64,000 bases of DNA from Brevibacterium sp. 239c (GCF_900169365.1 NZ_FXZH01000003.1:237648-301647); one strand, 5' to 3'. Shown: positions 35,550-46,218, counted from the first letter of the stretch. The notes: generated by a model not told the origin, from the sequence alone. Numbers and translations: made by a program.

Positions 35550-37202
35550 TCACTTCTTTCTCTTTCTGGCCAGTACGGCGAACGAAGATCTCACACGGTC
35601 CCTGTGCACCTTGATCGCAGCAGGAGCTCCGTCCTCGGTGCGTGCGAAGGACAGGATCACCCCGACCGCGAGCAGTGACGCGATGATGGAGGAGCCGCCG
35701 TAGGACACAAAAGGCAGGGGCAGGCCGATGACCGGCAGAAGTCCGGTCACGACACAGATATTGATGGCTGCTTGGCCGATCAGCCAGGCGAAGAGTCCGG
35801 CCGTGGCGATCTGGATGAACCTGGATTTCGAGCGCAGGATCACTCGGACCATGCCGCAGGCAAGAGCCACGAACATCAGGATCACAACCAAGGACCCGAG
35901 CAGCCCGAGTTCCTCGCCGATGATGGCGAAGATGAAGTCGTTATGGGCCTCGGGCAGCCACGACCACTTCTCACGGCTGGCACCGAGGCCCACACCGAGC
36001 CAGCCTCCAGAAGCCAAGGAGAACAGGCCATGATTGGACTGCCAAGCCGAGCCGGTGACGTCGGACGCGGTCTGGTCCGCATGGCCGGTGAGCGCTGAGG
36101 TGATGCGTGCGAGCCGGTTCTGCGAGCTTAAGACGAAGAATAGCGCGACACCGCCCAGAGAGCCGAAGAGCAGGAGGAAGTACTTCCACGGGAAGAAGCC
36201 GATGAACAGACAGACCAGGGCCATGGCCATGAGCACCAGGCCCGTGCCGAGGTCATTGCCGCCGACGACGAGACCCACTGCGAGGATGATGCCGGGGACG
36301 ACCGGCATCATCGCGTGCCCGAAGGTGGTCATCTTTCCGTATTTGCTGGCCAGCACGGCACCCAGCCAAACGGCCAGCGCAATCTTGAGAAACTCTGAAG
36401 GCTGGAGCTGGAACCCTCCGAATTGGATCCAGTTGGCGTTGCCCTTCGTCGACTTGCCGACACCCGGGAGGAACACAGCAGCCTGCATGAAAACGCCGAG
36501 CAGCAGCGCGGGCCATGCCAACTTGCGCCACCAATGCAGCGGGAAGAACGAGGCCGCGAGCATAAGGACGATACCCATCGTGACGAAGCCCGCCTGCTTA
36601 TTGAAGTAGGCGAAAGATGATCCTTCGCCCCCGTCATAGGAGGTGATCGAGGACGCGGAGAGGACCATGACGAGACCAAGTGACGTCAGGGCGAGGACTG
36701 AGACCAGAATCAGATAGTAGGTCGTAAGCGGGTAGGCAGAGACGCGAGCGAATTCACGACGCGCCCAGGACAGCGCGGCCCGTGTGCTTCCTGCTCGCGG
36801 CTGATCATGAGTGCCGGAGGCTTTTTCCGTGCCGGTGGTCTTCTGCGCACTGGCGGTCTTGTGCGCGCTGATGGTCTTCTTCGCTGCGGTCCGGTTCTTA
36901 ACAGCGGCGGTCTTCGAACCGGCTGATTTACCGGCAACAGCCTTCGCCCCGACATGGTGTGAGGTTGTCGACTTCTTGGCGGTCGGCGACTTCTTCATGG
37001 CGGGCGACTTTGCGCTCGGCTTCGCTGTGTTCGGTTTTGTTGCACTCGACTTCGCTGCGGTCGGCTTTGTTGGGTTCGGCTTTGTGGCGGCCTTCTTAGC
37101 TGCGGCCTTCGTGTCTCCTGCTCGGGCCACAGCCGGCTCGGCCGACCTGCTCGAGCTGGGACGACGGCGTGACTGAGATTTCGCACTTGCCTGCCGACCC
37201 AT
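35550..37202 (-). CDS. ftsW: Septal peptidoglycan polymerase FtsW with long basic N-terminal tail
   Basis: A 550-residue SEDS-family glycosyltransferase that polymerises lipid II at the septum with FtsI. The ATG at 37202, 1 nt after the murD stop, is chosen; the longer frame is murD out of frame. Residues 1-160 are a Lys/Ala/Thr/Ser-rich, strongly basic low-complexity tail with loose AAKK and TKP units. The SEDS core follows with about ten helices from TYYLILVSVLALTSLGL. Conserved loops include GVGKSTKGNANWIQ, LQPSEFLKIALAVW, LPEAHNDFIFAIIGEELG and LPFVSYGGSSI. Typical FtsW is about 400 residues, so the cytoplasmic tail is a large addition. It may bind nucleic acid, lipid headgroups or divisome partners. 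Confidence 0.95.
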   Translation of the reverse strand: MGRQASAKSQSRRRPSSSRSAEPAVARAGDTKAAAKKAATKPNPTKPTAAKSSATKPNTAKPSAKSPAMKKSPTAKKSTTSHHVGAKAVAGKSAGSKTAAVKNRTAAKKTISAHKTASAQKTTGTEKASGTHDQPRAGSTRAALSWARREFARVSAYPLTTYYLILVSVLALTSLGLVMVLSASSITSYDGGEGSSFAYFNKQAGFVTMGIVLMLAASFFPLHWWRKLAWPALLLGVFMQAAVFLPGVGKSTKGNANWIQFGGFQLQPSEFLKIALAVWLGAVLASKYGKMTTFGHAMMPVVPGIILAVGLVVGGNDLGTGLVLMAMALVCLFIGFFPWKYFLLLFGSLGGVALFFVLSSQNRLARITSALTGHADQTASDVTGSAWQSNHGLFSLASGGWLGVGLGASREKWSWLPEAHNDFIFAIIGEELGLLGSLVVILMFVALACGMVRVILRSKSRFIQIATAGLFAWLIGQAAINICVVTGLLPVIGLPLPFVSYGGSSIIASLLAVGVILSFARTEDGAPAAIKVHRDRVRSSFAVLARKRKK

Positions 37203-37203
37203 G

Positions 37204-38739
37204 TCAGTTCCCCAGGTGAGCGTGGACAGCCTGAGTGAAGAGTTCACCCCGAGTGTTGTAATTGAGGAACTGGTCCATGCTTGCTGCTGCGGGTGCCAGC
37301 AGTACGGCATCTCCGGCCTGGGCAATGCCTGCAGCGGCTTCGACTGCGGCAGCGACCACTGCTTCACCGCGACGGCGAGGGACGCCGGAATCCACTGCGA
37401 GTGCAGGTTCTATCCGAATCACTTCGAGATCTGGAACTGTCGCGGCAATGGCTTCGCGGAAGGCAGCGTCGTCTGCCCCGATGAGTACGAGTGCTCGGAG
37501 TCGGTGGCCGTGATCGGCGAACAGCGACGTGAAGTCTGCCCCCTTGGGCAGTCCCCCGGCGATCCAGACTATCGAGTCGAAACTGCCGAGTGAGGCGTTT
37601 GCCGCGTGCGTGTTCGTCGCCTTCGAATCATCAACCCAGCTGACACCATTGCTTTCAGCTACGGTGACCATGCGGTGAGCACCGAGCGAATGGTTCTTCA
37701 GGCCTTGGGAGATCGCCTGACCAGGAACACCGATGCTACGGGCCAGAGCGGCGGCGGCGAGTGCATTCGAGACTTGGTGGTCCGCCGGTGCACGGCCAGC
37801 AACTCCCGTGGCCGCGGCCACGTCGTCGACCGAGGCGAGCTCGGCGGCCGAGGAGTAACGCTGCGTAATGAAGGCACGGTCGACCAGCATGTCCTCGACG
37901 ACACCCAGCTCTCCCGGCCGTGGGATGCCTGTGGTGAAGCCGATGGCCTTGGCGCCCTCGACTACGTCAGCCTCTTCGACCATGTGCAGGGTCACCTCGT
38001 CGGCGACGTTGTAGATGCACGCGGTCTTGGCCTGGTGATAGATCTTGGCCTTGTCGGCCTCGTAGGCGTCGGCGCTGCCGTGCCAATCCAGATGATCGGG
38101 GGCGATGTTGAGCACAGCGGCGGCATCGGCGCTCAGTGAATACTGCCAGTGCAGCTGGAAGCTTGAGAGTTCGATCGCCAGCACTTCGAGTCCTGGTTCG
38201 AGCACGGCTTCGAGGAGCGGTGCACCGATGTTGCCGCAGGCCTTGGCCTTGAGCCCATCGGCCAGGAGCATAGATTCGAGCATCGTCGTGGTCGTCGTCT
38301 TGCCATTGGTGCCGGTGATGGCCAGCCATTTGGCATCGTTGGTGCCACGGATCCGCCATGCCAATTCGACCTCGCCGATGACGGGTACGCCAGCCTCGGC
38401 GGCAGCCACGAGCAGCGAATGATCGGGACGCCAACCAGGAGACGTGACGACCAGATCGAGCGGCTGCTCGGGCAGGTGCGTAACATGCTCCGCTCCGCGG
38501 CGGATATCGACGTCGAAGACCTCGAGGATCTGAGCCTTCTCGCTGACATCCGCCTGATCATCACCGTCGACGACGATCACGTCGGCACCCCGCTCACCGA
38601 GATGAACCGCTGCGGGGAACCCTGTCACACCGAGACCGGTGACCAGGATCGACAGCCCGTCCAAGGACGAGCTCGGGCCCACGAGTGCCGCCGGGATCGC
38701 CTCGGCGTTGGGATAGTCAGTCACAGGATTCTCAGCCAA
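37204..38739 (-). CDS. murD: UDP-MurNAc-L-alanine-D-glutamate ligase MurD
   Basis: A 511-residue ATP-dependent ligase adding D-Glu to UDP-MurNAc-L-Ala. It has an N-terminal Rossmann segment [17 protein letters not shown], the ATP motif [15 protein letters not shown] near residue 148, [21 protein letters not shown], and a C-terminal domain with [15 protein letters not shown]. It is somewhat longer than the usual 450-490 because of a 25-residue N-terminal lead. It overlaps mraY by 8 nt and lies 1 nt before ftsW. Confidence 0.96.
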   Translation of the reverse strand: MAENPVTDYPNAEAIPAALVGPSSSLDGLSILVTGLGVTGFPAAVHLGERGADVIVVDGDDQADVSEKAQILEVFDVDIRRGAEHVTHLPEQPLDLVVTSPGWRPDHSLLVAAAEAGVPVIGEVELAWRIRGTNDAKWLAITGTNGKTTTTTMLESMLLADGLKAKACGNIGAPLLEAVLEPGLEVLAIELSSFQLHWQYSLSADAAAVLNIAPDHLDWHGSADAYEADKAKIYHQAKTACIYNVADEVTLHMVEEADVVEGAKAIGFTTGIPRPGELGVVEDMLVDRAFITQRYSSAAELASVDDVAAATGVAGRAPADHQVSNALAAAALARSIGVPGQAISQGLKNHSLGAHRMVTVAESNGVSWVDDSKATNTHAANASLGSFDSIVWIAGGLPKGADFTSLFADHGHRLRALVLIGADDAAFREAIAATVPDLEVIRIEPALAVDSGVPRRRGEAVVAAAVEAAAGIAQAGDAVLLAPAAASMDQFLNYNTRGELFTQAVHAHLGN

Positions 38740-39820
38740 CGCGAGACACCCATTCGGCGTAGAAGAGACAGATTGCGGCGACGACGAAGAGCGCGGCGAT
38801 GATCCAGAAGCGCACTACGATCGTGACTTCGGCCCACCCCTTGAGTTCGAAGTGATGTTGGAGCGGAGCCATCCGGAAGACACGTTTGCCGGTGGTCTTG
38901 AACGAGATCACCTGGATGATCACGGACAGGGTGATGATGACGAAGAGACCTCCGAGGACGACGAGCAGGAGCTCGGTCCGGGACATGATCGCGAGACCGG
39001 CGATTGCGCCGCCGATGGCCAGGGAACCGGTGTCGCCCATGAAGATCTTCGCGGGTGAGGTGTTGAACCAGAGGAAGCCGAAGCAGGCTGCCGCCATCGC
39101 TCCTGCGACCATTGCGAGGTCACGGGGATCGCGCATGTAATAGCAGGCGTTGGTCGCGTCTGTCATCAGGTTGCAGTTCTGGGTCGACTGCCATGTGCCG
39201 ATGACGACATAGGCGGCGAAGACGACCACAGAAGCACCGGCGGCCAATCCGTCGAGTCCGTCGGTCAGGTTCACCGCGTTGGAGACTGCGGTGACGATGA
39301 GGTTGGCCCAGATGACGAACAGGATGAGACCCAGCACTGCGGAGCCGAAGGCCAGGTCGAGGTTGGTGTCACGGATGAAGGACACCTTCGTCGACGCCGG
39401 AGTCTCACCGAAGGAGTTCGGGAACTGCAGTGCCAAAACCGCGAAGGAGATCCCGACGAAGCCCTGACCGAGGAGCTTGGGCACCGGTCGCAGGCCGAGG
39501 GAACGCTGCTTCCTGATCTTGATGAAGTCGTCGAGGAAGCCGACCACGCCGAGCCCTGCGGCCAGCCAGAGAACGAGGAGACCGGACGCGGTGGGCACGG
39601 AACCGGTGAACAGGTGCCCGAGCAGGTAGGCGAGGATGGCAGCACCGATGATGACGACGCCGCCCATGGTCGGTGTGCCGCGCTTCGTGGCGTGAGACGT
39701 CGGTCCATCATCACGGACGAACTGGCCGTAGCCTCGTTTGACCAGGACGCGGATGAACAGCGGTGTGCCGACCAGCGACAGGATCAGTGCCAGGCAGGCG
39801 GCAAGCAGTACGGCAATCAT
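38732..39820 (-). CDS. mraY: Phospho-MurNAc-pentapeptide translocase MraY
   Basis: A 362-residue, roughly ten-helix membrane enzyme that transfers phospho-MurNAc-pentapeptide to undecaprenyl phosphate, giving lipid I. Catalytic motifs are visible: [17 protein letters not shown] near residue 40, [15 protein letters not shown] near 190, and the nucleotide-site motif [12 protein letters not shown] with [11 protein letters not shown] towards the C-terminus. The start overlaps the murF stop by 4 nt (ATGA), so the two are translationally coupled. Size matches the family. Confidence 0.97.
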   Translation of the reverse strand: MIAVLLAACLALILSLVGTPLFIRVLVKRGYGQFVRDDGPTSHATKRGTPTMGGVVIIGAAILAYLLGHLFTGSVPTASGLLVLWLAAGLGVVGFLDDFIKIRKQRSLGLRPVPKLLGQGFVGISFAVLALQFPNSFGETPASTKVSFIRDTNLDLAFGSAVLGLILFVIWANLIVTAVSNAVNLTDGLDGLAAGASVVVFAAYVVIGTWQSTQNCNLMTDATNACYYMRDPRDLAMVAGAMAAACFGFLWFNTSPAKIFMGDTGSLAIGGAIAGLAIMSRTELLLVVLGGLFVIITLSVIIQVISFKTTGKRVFRMAPLQHHFELKGWAEVTIVVRFWIIAALFVVAAICLFYAEWVSRVG

Positions 39821-41283
39821 TGGGCCCCCGAGACACCGGCGATTTCATCTCCGAGATAGCGCAGACCAGCATCTCTGGAGGACTTGAACAAGACGATGTC
39901 CCCGGGTGCCAATTCCGCACTCAGCAGGTCCTTCGCTTCGGCTGCGGTCGGAACCCAAGCCGCTTCGTTACCCCATGAACCTTCGAGGTTCGCGGCGTTG
40001 AAAATGGGTTTTGCTCCCTCACCGACGACGATGGTGCGAGTGATGTTCAGTCGCACGACGAGTTCGCCGATGTCGGAGTGGGCGGAGATCGATTCGTCGC
40101 CGAGCTCCAACATTTCGCCGAGAACGGCGAATGTCCGACGTGGTCGGCTGTCTTCGTCGCCGCGACCCATCGATGCCAGCGTCTTCAGAGAAGCGCGCAT
40201 CGATTCGGGGTTCGCGTTATAGGCGTCGTTGAGCACGGTCACGCCGGACGGGGAGTCGATGAGCTCCATGCGCCAACGGCTCGCAGCAGAGGAGGTTGAG
40301 AGTGTGGTCACGATGGACTTCACTCCCACCCCGCAGGCATGGGCGATGGCTGCGGAGGCGAGGGCATTGCCCACATGGTGTTCGCCGATCAGAGCCAGTC
40401 GGACGTCCTGTGGCTCCTCGCCAGGCAAGTCCAGTGAGAAGGCTGCGTGCCCGGAAGCGTCGGTCGTGACTCCGGTTCCGCGAACAACGGAGTCCTCCTC
40501 CGCGACCCATTCAGGCAGTGATTCCCGCTGTGAGAACCACAGGGTGTCGACCTCGGGCGAGAGCACCTCGCGCATCCCTGCGACTCGAGAATCGTCGGCG
40601 TTGAGGATCGCGACGGATCCCGCGGTGAGGGATTCGACGAGCTCGGCCTTGGCACGTGCTGTGTTCTCGATCGAGCCGAAGACGCCCGAGTGAGCGGTGC
40701 CGACAGCGAGTTCGACAGCAATGTCGGGGCGAACGAGGCTGGTGAGGTAGGCGAGGTTGCCGATGGAACGGGCACCCATCTCCAGGACCAGGAAGCGGGT
40801 GGACTCCCCCGCCCGCAGTGCCGTCAACGGCACTCCGACCTCATTGTTGTATGAGTTGGGCGGCCACACGGTCTCGGCTTCACCGGCGAGCAGATCGGCG
40901 GCGAGGTCCTTCACAGTGGTTTTGCCGACCGAACCGGTGATCGCGATGACCGTGATCTCTCCGACCTCACGCAGTGCCTCGATGTTGCACTTGGCCAGCT
41001 GGCCAAGTGCTTCGGTGGCATCGGAGACGAGGACGGTCGGCAGGGTCGCATCGTCGAGGGTGGGAACGGATTCGCCGATAATCAGCGCTGCGCCTGCCTC
41101 CACGGCTGCTGCTGCGAATTCGATGCCGTCGAAGGACTCACCTCGGCGGGCAACGTAGATATCGCCGGGTCCGACTTCTCTCGAATCGGTTACCACTCCG
41201 GCGGACAATTTGGTCTCGGGGTCTACGCCGTACAACTCGCCGGAGACGGCGGTTGCTATTTCGGCTGCACTCAGTCGCTTCAT
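39817..41283 (-). CDS. murF: UDP-MurNAc-tripeptide-D-Ala-D-Ala ligase MurF
   Basis: A 488-residue ATP-dependent ligase adding D-Ala-D-Ala to the UDP-MurNAc tripeptide. It begins [17 protein letters not shown], as expected. The Mur-type ATP motif reads [13 protein letters not shown] near residue 110. Other marks are [14 protein letters not shown] and [16 protein letters not shown]. The ATG at 41283 lies 1 nt after the murE stop; TTG and GTG codons slightly upstream are possible, but family similarity starts at the ATG. The ribosome site is weak, so expression may depend on coupling to murE. It overlaps mraY by 4 nt. Confidence 0.96.
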   Translation of the reverse strand: MKRLSAAEIATAVSGELYGVDPETKLSAGVVTDSREVGPGDIYVARRGESFDGIEFAAAAVEAGAALIIGESVPTLDDATLPTVLVSDATEALGQLAKCNIEALREVGEITVIAITGSVGKTTVKDLAADLLAGEAETVWPPNSYNNEVGVPLTALRAGESTRFLVLEMGARSIGNLAYLTSLVRPDIAVELAVGTAHSGVFGSIENTARAKAELVESLTAGSVAILNADDSRVAGMREVLSPEVDTLWFSQRESLPEWVAEEDSVVRGTGVTTDASGHAAFSLDLPGEEPQDVRLALIGEHHVGNALASAAIAHACGVGVKSIVTTLSTSSAASRWRMELIDSPSGVTVLNDAYNANPESMRASLKTLASMGRGDEDSRPRRTFAVLGEMLELGDESISAHSDIGELVVRLNITRTIVVGEGAKPIFNAANLEGSWGNEAAWVPTAAEAKDLLSAELAPGDIVLFKSSRDAGLRYLGDEIAGVSGAQ

Positions 41284-41284
41284 A

Positions 41285-42862
41285 TCAACTGTGAACTTTA
41301 CCTGTTTGTACACCGTCAAGTCGCGCTCGCAGCGCCGAGCGTGTCCTTGAACGGTCGTCGAAGTCGGTTACTGTCCCACCGGCGGACTGTCCGGTTTCGT
41401 GTCCCTTCCCTGCGATCAGCACGGTTGTGGAGGCTCCGGCAGCGGCGATGGCTTCGTCGATGGCGGCGCCTCGTTCGGCCACTTCAATGACTTTCTTCAC
41501 ACGTACGCCTCCGGTTGAGATCTCCGCCTCAATGCCCTCTTTGATGGCGGCTCTGATCGATTCCGGATCCTCGGTGCGCGGATTGTCGTCGGTGAGCACG
41601 ATTACGTCGGCTCCCCGAGCGGCCGCTTGCCCCATTCCGAATCGCTTTCCCCTGTCACGATCGCCGCCGGCGCCGAAGACGATGACGAGTTCATCACTGT
41701 CGGCGTGCAGCGACTGCAGTGCCTTCTCGATCGCATCGGGAGTGTGTGAGTAGTCGACGATTGCACGCGGCAGATGCTCGGGATGCGATTGGCCCTCGGC
41801 ACGTGGGCCGCTGACGTCGATGATCTCCATGCGTCCGGGGACCGAGGCGGTGAAGGTCCGACCGATGGCGTTGAGATCTGTGGCTGAGATTCCAGCTTCC
41901 AGCAGCATGGCTGCGGCCAGTGCGGTGTTCGTGACGTTGAAATCGCCCGGCAGCGGGGATCGCAGTGCGATCCCGTCATCCTCAGGTCCGTCTTCTCCGG
42001 TTCCGCCGAGGTGGAGGATGAAGTCGGATTCTCCTGGAGTGTGCTCGATCCTCCATTCACTGCGATCGTCGCGTCCCAGCGTGCGCACCGGCACCTGTGC
42101 CGCCTCCACCATCTTCTCGCCCCACTTGTCTTCCACGACGATGACAGCAGTGTCGGAGAAGGCTCGGGTGAACAGTTCGGCCTTGACTCCGAAGTATTCG
42201 TCCATCGAGTTGTGGAAGTCGAGGTGGTCCTGCGAGAGGTTCGTGAAACCTGAGACAACGAAGTGGGCGCCGTCGACCCGATGCTGACTCAGCGCATGTG
42301 AGGACACCTCCATCGCGCAGGTATCGACATCAGCGGAGCGCATCTTCGCGAACAGGGCATGCAGCTCAGGGGCTTCCGGAGTCGTGCGCACGCTCGGCTC
42401 GGTCACGCCGGCGATCAGCGTCGCCACGGTGCCGATGACACCTGTGCGATGTCCGAGAGCCTCAAGCATTCCGTCCACAAGGTAGGTGGTCGTCGTCTTC
42501 CCGTTGGTACCGGTCACACCGATCAGCTGAGGGCTGCCCGAGGTGCCGTACACAGCGGCCGAAACGTAGCCCAGAACTGACCGCGGGTGCTCCACGATCA
42601 GCCCGGTCACCTCGGCGAGGGACTGCGGGTCGACGTTTTCGGTGATCATGTCCCAGCCGGTCGCATCGGTGAGGATCGCAGTGATCCCGCGTGCGATGAG
42701 GTCGGGGGCGAATTTCGCGCCGTGGACGTTCGCTCCAGGCAGCGCGGCATAGAGCTGTTCCGGCGCTACCGTGCGCGAATCATGGGAGACTCCCCCGACT
42801 TCGCGGTCGGGATTTCCGTGGATGGTTCCGGGTGCTGCCGGCAGCAGCTGTGAGATACGCAT
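41285..42862 (-). CDS. murE: UDP-MurNAc-L-Ala-D-Glu:meso-diaminopimelate ligase MurE
   Basis: A 525-residue ligase adding the third residue of the stem peptide. The ATP motif is [15 protein letters not shown] near residue 110, with TTPEAPEL and EVSSHALSQHRVDG after it. The C-terminal domain contains DNPRTEDP; DNPR is the signature for meso-diaminopimelate rather than lysine, which tells the wall type of this organism. The ATG at 42862 overlaps the ftsI stop by one base (TAATG). An in-frame ATG at 42871 would add three residues and is a possible alternative. It is followed by murF after 1 nt. Confidence 0.96.
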   Translation of the reverse strand: MRISQLLPAAPGTIHGNPDREVGGVSHDSRTVAPEQLYAALPGANVHGAKFAPDLIARGITAILTDATGWDMITENVDPQSLAEVTGLIVEHPRSVLGYVSAAVYGTSGSPQLIGVTGTNGKTTTTYLVDGMLEALGHRTGVIGTVATLIAGVTEPSVRTTPEAPELHALFAKMRSADVDTCAMEVSSHALSQHRVDGAHFVVSGFTNLSQDHLDFHNSMDEYFGVKAELFTRAFSDTAVIVVEDKWGEKMVEAAQVPVRTLGRDDRSEWRIEHTPGESDFILHLGGTGEDGPEDDGIALRSPLPGDFNVTNTALAAAMLLEAGISATDLNAIGRTFTASVPGRMEIIDVSGPRAEGQSHPEHLPRAIVDYSHTPDAIEKALQSLHADSDELVIVFGAGGDRDRGKRFGMGQAAARGADVIVLTDDNPRTEDPESIRAAIKEGIEAEISTGGVRVKKVIEVAERGAAIDEAIAAAGASTTVLIAGKGHETGQSAGGTVTDFDDRSRTRSALRARLDGVQTGKVHS

Positions 42863-44643
42863 TATTTCCATTCTCGAGCAGGTAGCTGGGGATCTGCGGT
42901 CGACGGTGGGATCTTGAGGTGGCGCATGGTGAAGCCGGCGACGTCGGAGAAGACTGGTGCGGCGGCGCTTCCACCGTAATAGCCGTTTCGGGGCCGCTGC
43001 AACGTCACGGAGATCGCGATCTGCGGATCCTCGGCGGGAAGGACACCGACGAACGATGCAGTGTAGCCGTCGTAGCCGCCGCCTTCCGCAGCCGGCGCCT
43101 GCGCGGTGCCTGTCTTTCCGGCCACCCTGTAGCCGGAGACCTGCGCCGACTTTCCGGTGCCTTCGGCGACGACGCCTTCGAGCATAGACAGGGTCTGGTC
43201 AGCGGCTTTCTTGCTGATGACGCGCTGAGGTTCCTCAGCCGGGCTCGGGATCGTCTTGCCTGAGGGTGAGACCGTTCCGTCGATGAGCGTCGAGGGGATG
43301 TGGACTCCGCCGTTGGCGATGGTCGCAATGACGTCGGTGGTCTGAAGGGCATTCGCGGCCACGCCCTGACCGAACATCACCGTGTACTTGGTGCGCCCGT
43401 CCCACTCCTTGTAGGGATGGAGGATGCCGGCCGTCTCGGCGGGGAAGCCGATGCCCGTGGTCGATCCAAAGCCGAACTTCTTCATGTAGCCGTAGCGCTG
43501 CTCTTCGTTGAGCTTGTTTCCGGCCAGAATGGTTCCGGTGTTCGAAGACTGGGCCAGGATCCCCGCGAAGGTGAGCTTCTCATCAGGGTGTGGGTGCGAG
43601 TCCCGGAACTCTTCTCCGTTGGGTGCCTTCCATTTGTCCGGAACGGTGAATTCCTGTTCTGGAGTGACGAGTCCCTGATCGAGCAGCGCGGCAGCTGTGA
43701 CCATCTTGGCGGTCGAGCCGGGCTCGAAGACGTCGGTGAAGATGCGCGATCCGCGGTCGGTGCCGCCGACCTTGCCCGGTGAGTTGGGATCCACGCTGGG
43801 TGCGTCTGCGGCGGTGATCACCTTGCCGGTTTTGATGTCCTTGATGACGATCGAGGCCGATTCGGCCTCGTGCTTCTTCCGCTGTTCTTCGGCCGCCTGC
43901 TGGGCGTAGTACTGCAGCGCCGGATCGATCGTCGTCTGCAGACCTTCGCCATCGACTGCATTTCGTGTGTTGTTTTCGCCGAGAGGGATGATCTCACCCC
44001 GGGCACCACGTTCGTACTGCTGTTGACCGTCGCGTCCGCTCAGCTGCTTGTCGTAGGCCATCTCCAGGCCCGCCTGGGGCTGGCCGTCGGAGCTGAGGAA
44101 GCCCACCAGGTTCCCGGCCACGGCGCCTGAGGGGTAGGAACGTACGGCATATTCTTCGGCGGAGATGCCGAGGATGTTCAGTTTCTTCACGGCACGCCAG
44201 GTCTCGGAGGTGAGCTCCTTGGCCACAGGGTTCCAGCGTTTGTCACCGACGAGCTTCGGGTACAGCAGCCCCGGGTCGGTGTCGAGCGGTTTGGCCAGGG
44301 CTTCTGCAGCTCCCCAGGCACCGACGAGTTTTCCGTCGACTTTGTACTGGGCCACGTTCTGCTGGTCTACGACGACCTGATACCTGGAGACGCTGTCAGC
44401 GAGGACCGTGCCGTCCGAGGCCAGGATCTGACCTCGTGCGGCAGGAAGGGTCTTGGTGACGAGACGGTTGGACAGTGCCTTCTCGGCCAGCTTCATCGAA
44501 TCCATGCCCTGGATCGAGATCAGTCGTCCCGAGGTGACGAGGAGAACGAGGATGGACAGAGCAGCGATCAGTGCCATCCGCATGCGCAGGTTGGGCTTGC
44601 CTCGTCCGCCTTTGTTCTTCACCCGAGTGGCTCGTGGGCCCAT
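42862..44643 (-). CDS. ftsI: Septal transpeptidase FtsI (class B penicillin-binding protein)
   Basis: A 593-residue septal peptidoglycan crosslinking enzyme that works with FtsW. A short basic cytoplasmic segment precedes one transmembrane helix (MRMALIAALSILVLLVTSGRLISI). The pedestal domain follows from about residue 60 (PAARGQILASDGTVLADS). The transpeptidase domain has SxxK as STAK (in FEPGSTAKMVTAAALLDQG), SxN as SSN and KTG in VAGKTGTAQ. The chosen ATG at 44643 has AAGGA 7 nt upstream, 49 nt after ftsL. A start at 44745 would extend into ftsL and is less likely. It overlaps murE by one base. Confidence 0.95.
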   Translation of the reverse strand: MGPRATRVKNKGGRGKPNLRMRMALIAALSILVLLVTSGRLISIQGMDSMKLAEKALSNRLVTKTLPAARGQILASDGTVLADSVSRYQVVVDQQNVAQYKVDGKLVGAWGAAEALAKPLDTDPGLLYPKLVGDKRWNPVAKELTSETWRAVKKLNILGISAEEYAVRSYPSGAVAGNLVGFLSSDGQPQAGLEMAYDKQLSGRDGQQQYERGARGEIIPLGENNTRNAVDGEGLQTTIDPALQYYAQQAAEEQRKKHEAESASIVIKDIKTGKVITAADAPSVDPNSPGKVGGTDRGSRIFTDVFEPGSTAKMVTAAALLDQGLVTPEQEFTVPDKWKAPNGEEFRDSHPHPDEKLTFAGILAQSSNTGTILAGNKLNEEQRYGYMKKFGFGSTTGIGFPAETAGILHPYKEWDGRTKYTVMFGQGVAANALQTTDVIATIANGGVHIPSTLIDGTVSPSGKTIPSPAEEPQRVISKKAADQTLSMLEGVVAEGTGKSAQVSGYRVAGKTGTAQAPAAEGGGYDGYTASFVGVLPAEDPQIAISVTLQRPRNGYYGGSAAAPVFSDVAGFTMRHLKIPPSTADPQLPAREWK

Positions 44644-44692
44644 TGCACTGTCCTTGGTCCTTGCTGGTCGGCGTGCGGCTGTCGGACTCGCC

Positions 44693-45259
44693 TTATTTCG
44701 GAGCGTCCTGAGCCGGTGGCGCGATGTCCTTGCTGGGGCTGCCACCGACTACTGGCAGCTTCTCATCCGATCGTAGATTGGGACGGAGGTCTTCGCGGGT
44801 ATTGGCACGCGGGCCGGGGACAACTGTCGGCTTCTTTTCTCCGCTGACGTCGATCGGGGGCGCATCGATGATCTTCCCGGTCTTCGCATCGAGGAACTCG
44901 GGCGAGGAGTCTCGGACCAGTCCGAGTTCCTCGGCCGCGATCGAGATGTTCTGCGGAGATTCGCGGTACGAATTGTCTTCGACCAGTCGATCCTTCTGCT
45001 CGGCCAGCTGTTCCTTCTCGGAGTTCAGCTGGTCGATCTGATACGAGGTGTGGGAGATGAAGATGTTGAGCAGAAGAACTGCGACGAGGGTGGCCACGAG
45101 GATCGCCACACACAGCATCGAGAACGGGACCCTGGCTTTCGGCAGCTCGAACTTCAGCAGTTTGAGCCGCGGTGGACCTGGCCTGCTGACGGACTCTTCG
45201 AGGCGCCGCGTCCGTTCGGTGACGCGGGGTTGGCGGACGGCCGCTTGAGCGTTCCTCAC
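44693..45259 (-). CDS. ftsL: FtsL-like septum protein
   Basis: A 188-residue single-pass membrane protein in the ftsL position between rsmH and ftsI. The basic N-terminus (1-45) is followed by a transmembrane helix (FSMLCVAILVATLVAVLLLNIFI) and a leucine-zipper-like coiled coil (YQIDQLNSEKEQLAEQKDRLVEDN). An acidic, proline-rich extracellular tail (about 110-188) is longer than in most FtsL proteins. Sequence similarity in this family is low, so the assignment rests on topology and position. The start is GTG at 45259, overlapping the rsmH stop by 4 nt. It should pair with an FtsB-type partner to activate FtsW-FtsI. Confidence 0.85.
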   Translation of the reverse strand: MRNAQAAVRQPRVTERTRRLEESVSRPGPPRLKLLKFELPKARVPFSMLCVAILVATLVAVLLLNIFISHTSYQIDQLNSEKEQLAEQKDRLVEDNSYRESPQNISIAAEELGLVRDSSPEFLDAKTGKIIDAPPIDVSGEKKPTVVPGPRANTREDLRPNLRSDEKLPVVGGSPSKDIAPPAQDAPK

Positions 45260-46218
45260 GATCTTGCCTCCCTGATCTTCTGTACTGCACGCAGTCGCAC
45301 GCTCTTGGCGCGAGGGTTGTTGTCTGCTTCGTCACTGTCGGCCTGTTCGGCCCCGCGAATGATTTCGGTCAACCACGGTTGGAGCTCCTCAGGAACCACC
45401 GGCATGTCCGGCGGCGCCGAGGTGGTGGTTGCGGTGCGGAAGATCTTCTTCACGATCGTGTCCTCGAGGGACTGGTACGACTCGATGACCGCCACTCCCC
45501 CGATGTGCAGCGCCTGCAATGCCGCTGGCAGCGCCGTCCGCAGCACACCGAGCTCATCGTTGACCTCGATGCGCAGCGCCTGGAAAGTCCGCTTCGCCGG
45601 GTGTGACTTCTTCTTCGTCTGAGGAAGCACCCGCCCCAACATCGCCGCAAGCTGCTGCGAGGTCTCCCACGGGGTTTCCTCACGGTCGGTGACGATGATC
45701 TTCGCGATCCGCCCCGCCATCTTCTCTTCGCCGTACTCACGGAGGATGCGACGCAGTTCAGTTTCGGAATAGGTGGCCAGCACCTCGGCGGCGGTGAGGG
45801 TCTGGGTTCGATCCATCCTCATGTCCAAGGGTGCGGGCCGGGAGTAGGAGAATCCTCGTTCGTCCTCGTCGAGCTGCAGGGACGATACTCCGAGGTCGAG
45901 CAGGACGGCGCTGATGTGATCGACGCCGAGGTCGTCAAGGATCTCTGGAATCTCGTCGTCGACGGCATGGACGATGTCGATGCGGTCAGAGTAGGGAGCG
46001 AGTCGCTTCGTGGCGATGTCGATGGCTTGGGTGTCGCGATCGACGCCGATGAGGTGGACATCGGGGAAAGCGGTGAGGATGGCTTCCGAGTGCCCGCCCA
46101 TTCCCAGGGTTCCGTCCACGACGATCGGTGGGTGTCCGTTGTCCCTGGCGGCCTGGACTCCGACCCCGATGAGCTCGACCACGCGCTCCAGGAGCACCGG
46201 TACATGCTGATCGTTCAT
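45256..46218 (-). CDS. rsmH: 16S rRNA (cytosine1402-N4)-methyltransferase RsmH
   Basis: A 320-residue SAM-dependent methyltransferase (formerly MraW) modifying C1402 in the ribosomal P site. Family marks are HVPVLLERVVELI at the start, the SAM motif VDGTLGMGGHSEAIL near residue 35, LIGVDRDTQAI, LLDLGVSSLQLDEDERGFSY, and the C-terminal RTFQALRIEVNDELG and SYQSLEDTIVK. It is the second gene of the cluster, 167 bp after mraZ. The intergenic gap contains a CGGGGAA/TTCCCCG hairpin (46331-46345) that might modulate read-through. Confidence 0.97.
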   Translation of the reverse strand: MNDQHVPVLLERVVELIGVGVQAARDNGHPPIVVDGTLGMGGHSEAILTAFPDVHLIGVDRDTQAIDIATKRLAPYSDRIDIVHAVDDEIPEILDDLGVDHISAVLLDLGVSSLQLDEDERGFSYSRPAPLDMRMDRTQTLTAAEVLATYSETELRRILREYGEEKMAGRIAKIIVTDREETPWETSQQLAAMLGRVLPQTKKKSHPAKRTFQALRIEVNDELGVLRTALPAALQALHIGGVAVIESYQSLEDTIVKKIFRTATTTSAPPDMPVVPEELQPWLTEIIRGAEQADSDEADNNPRAKSVRLRAVQKIREARS

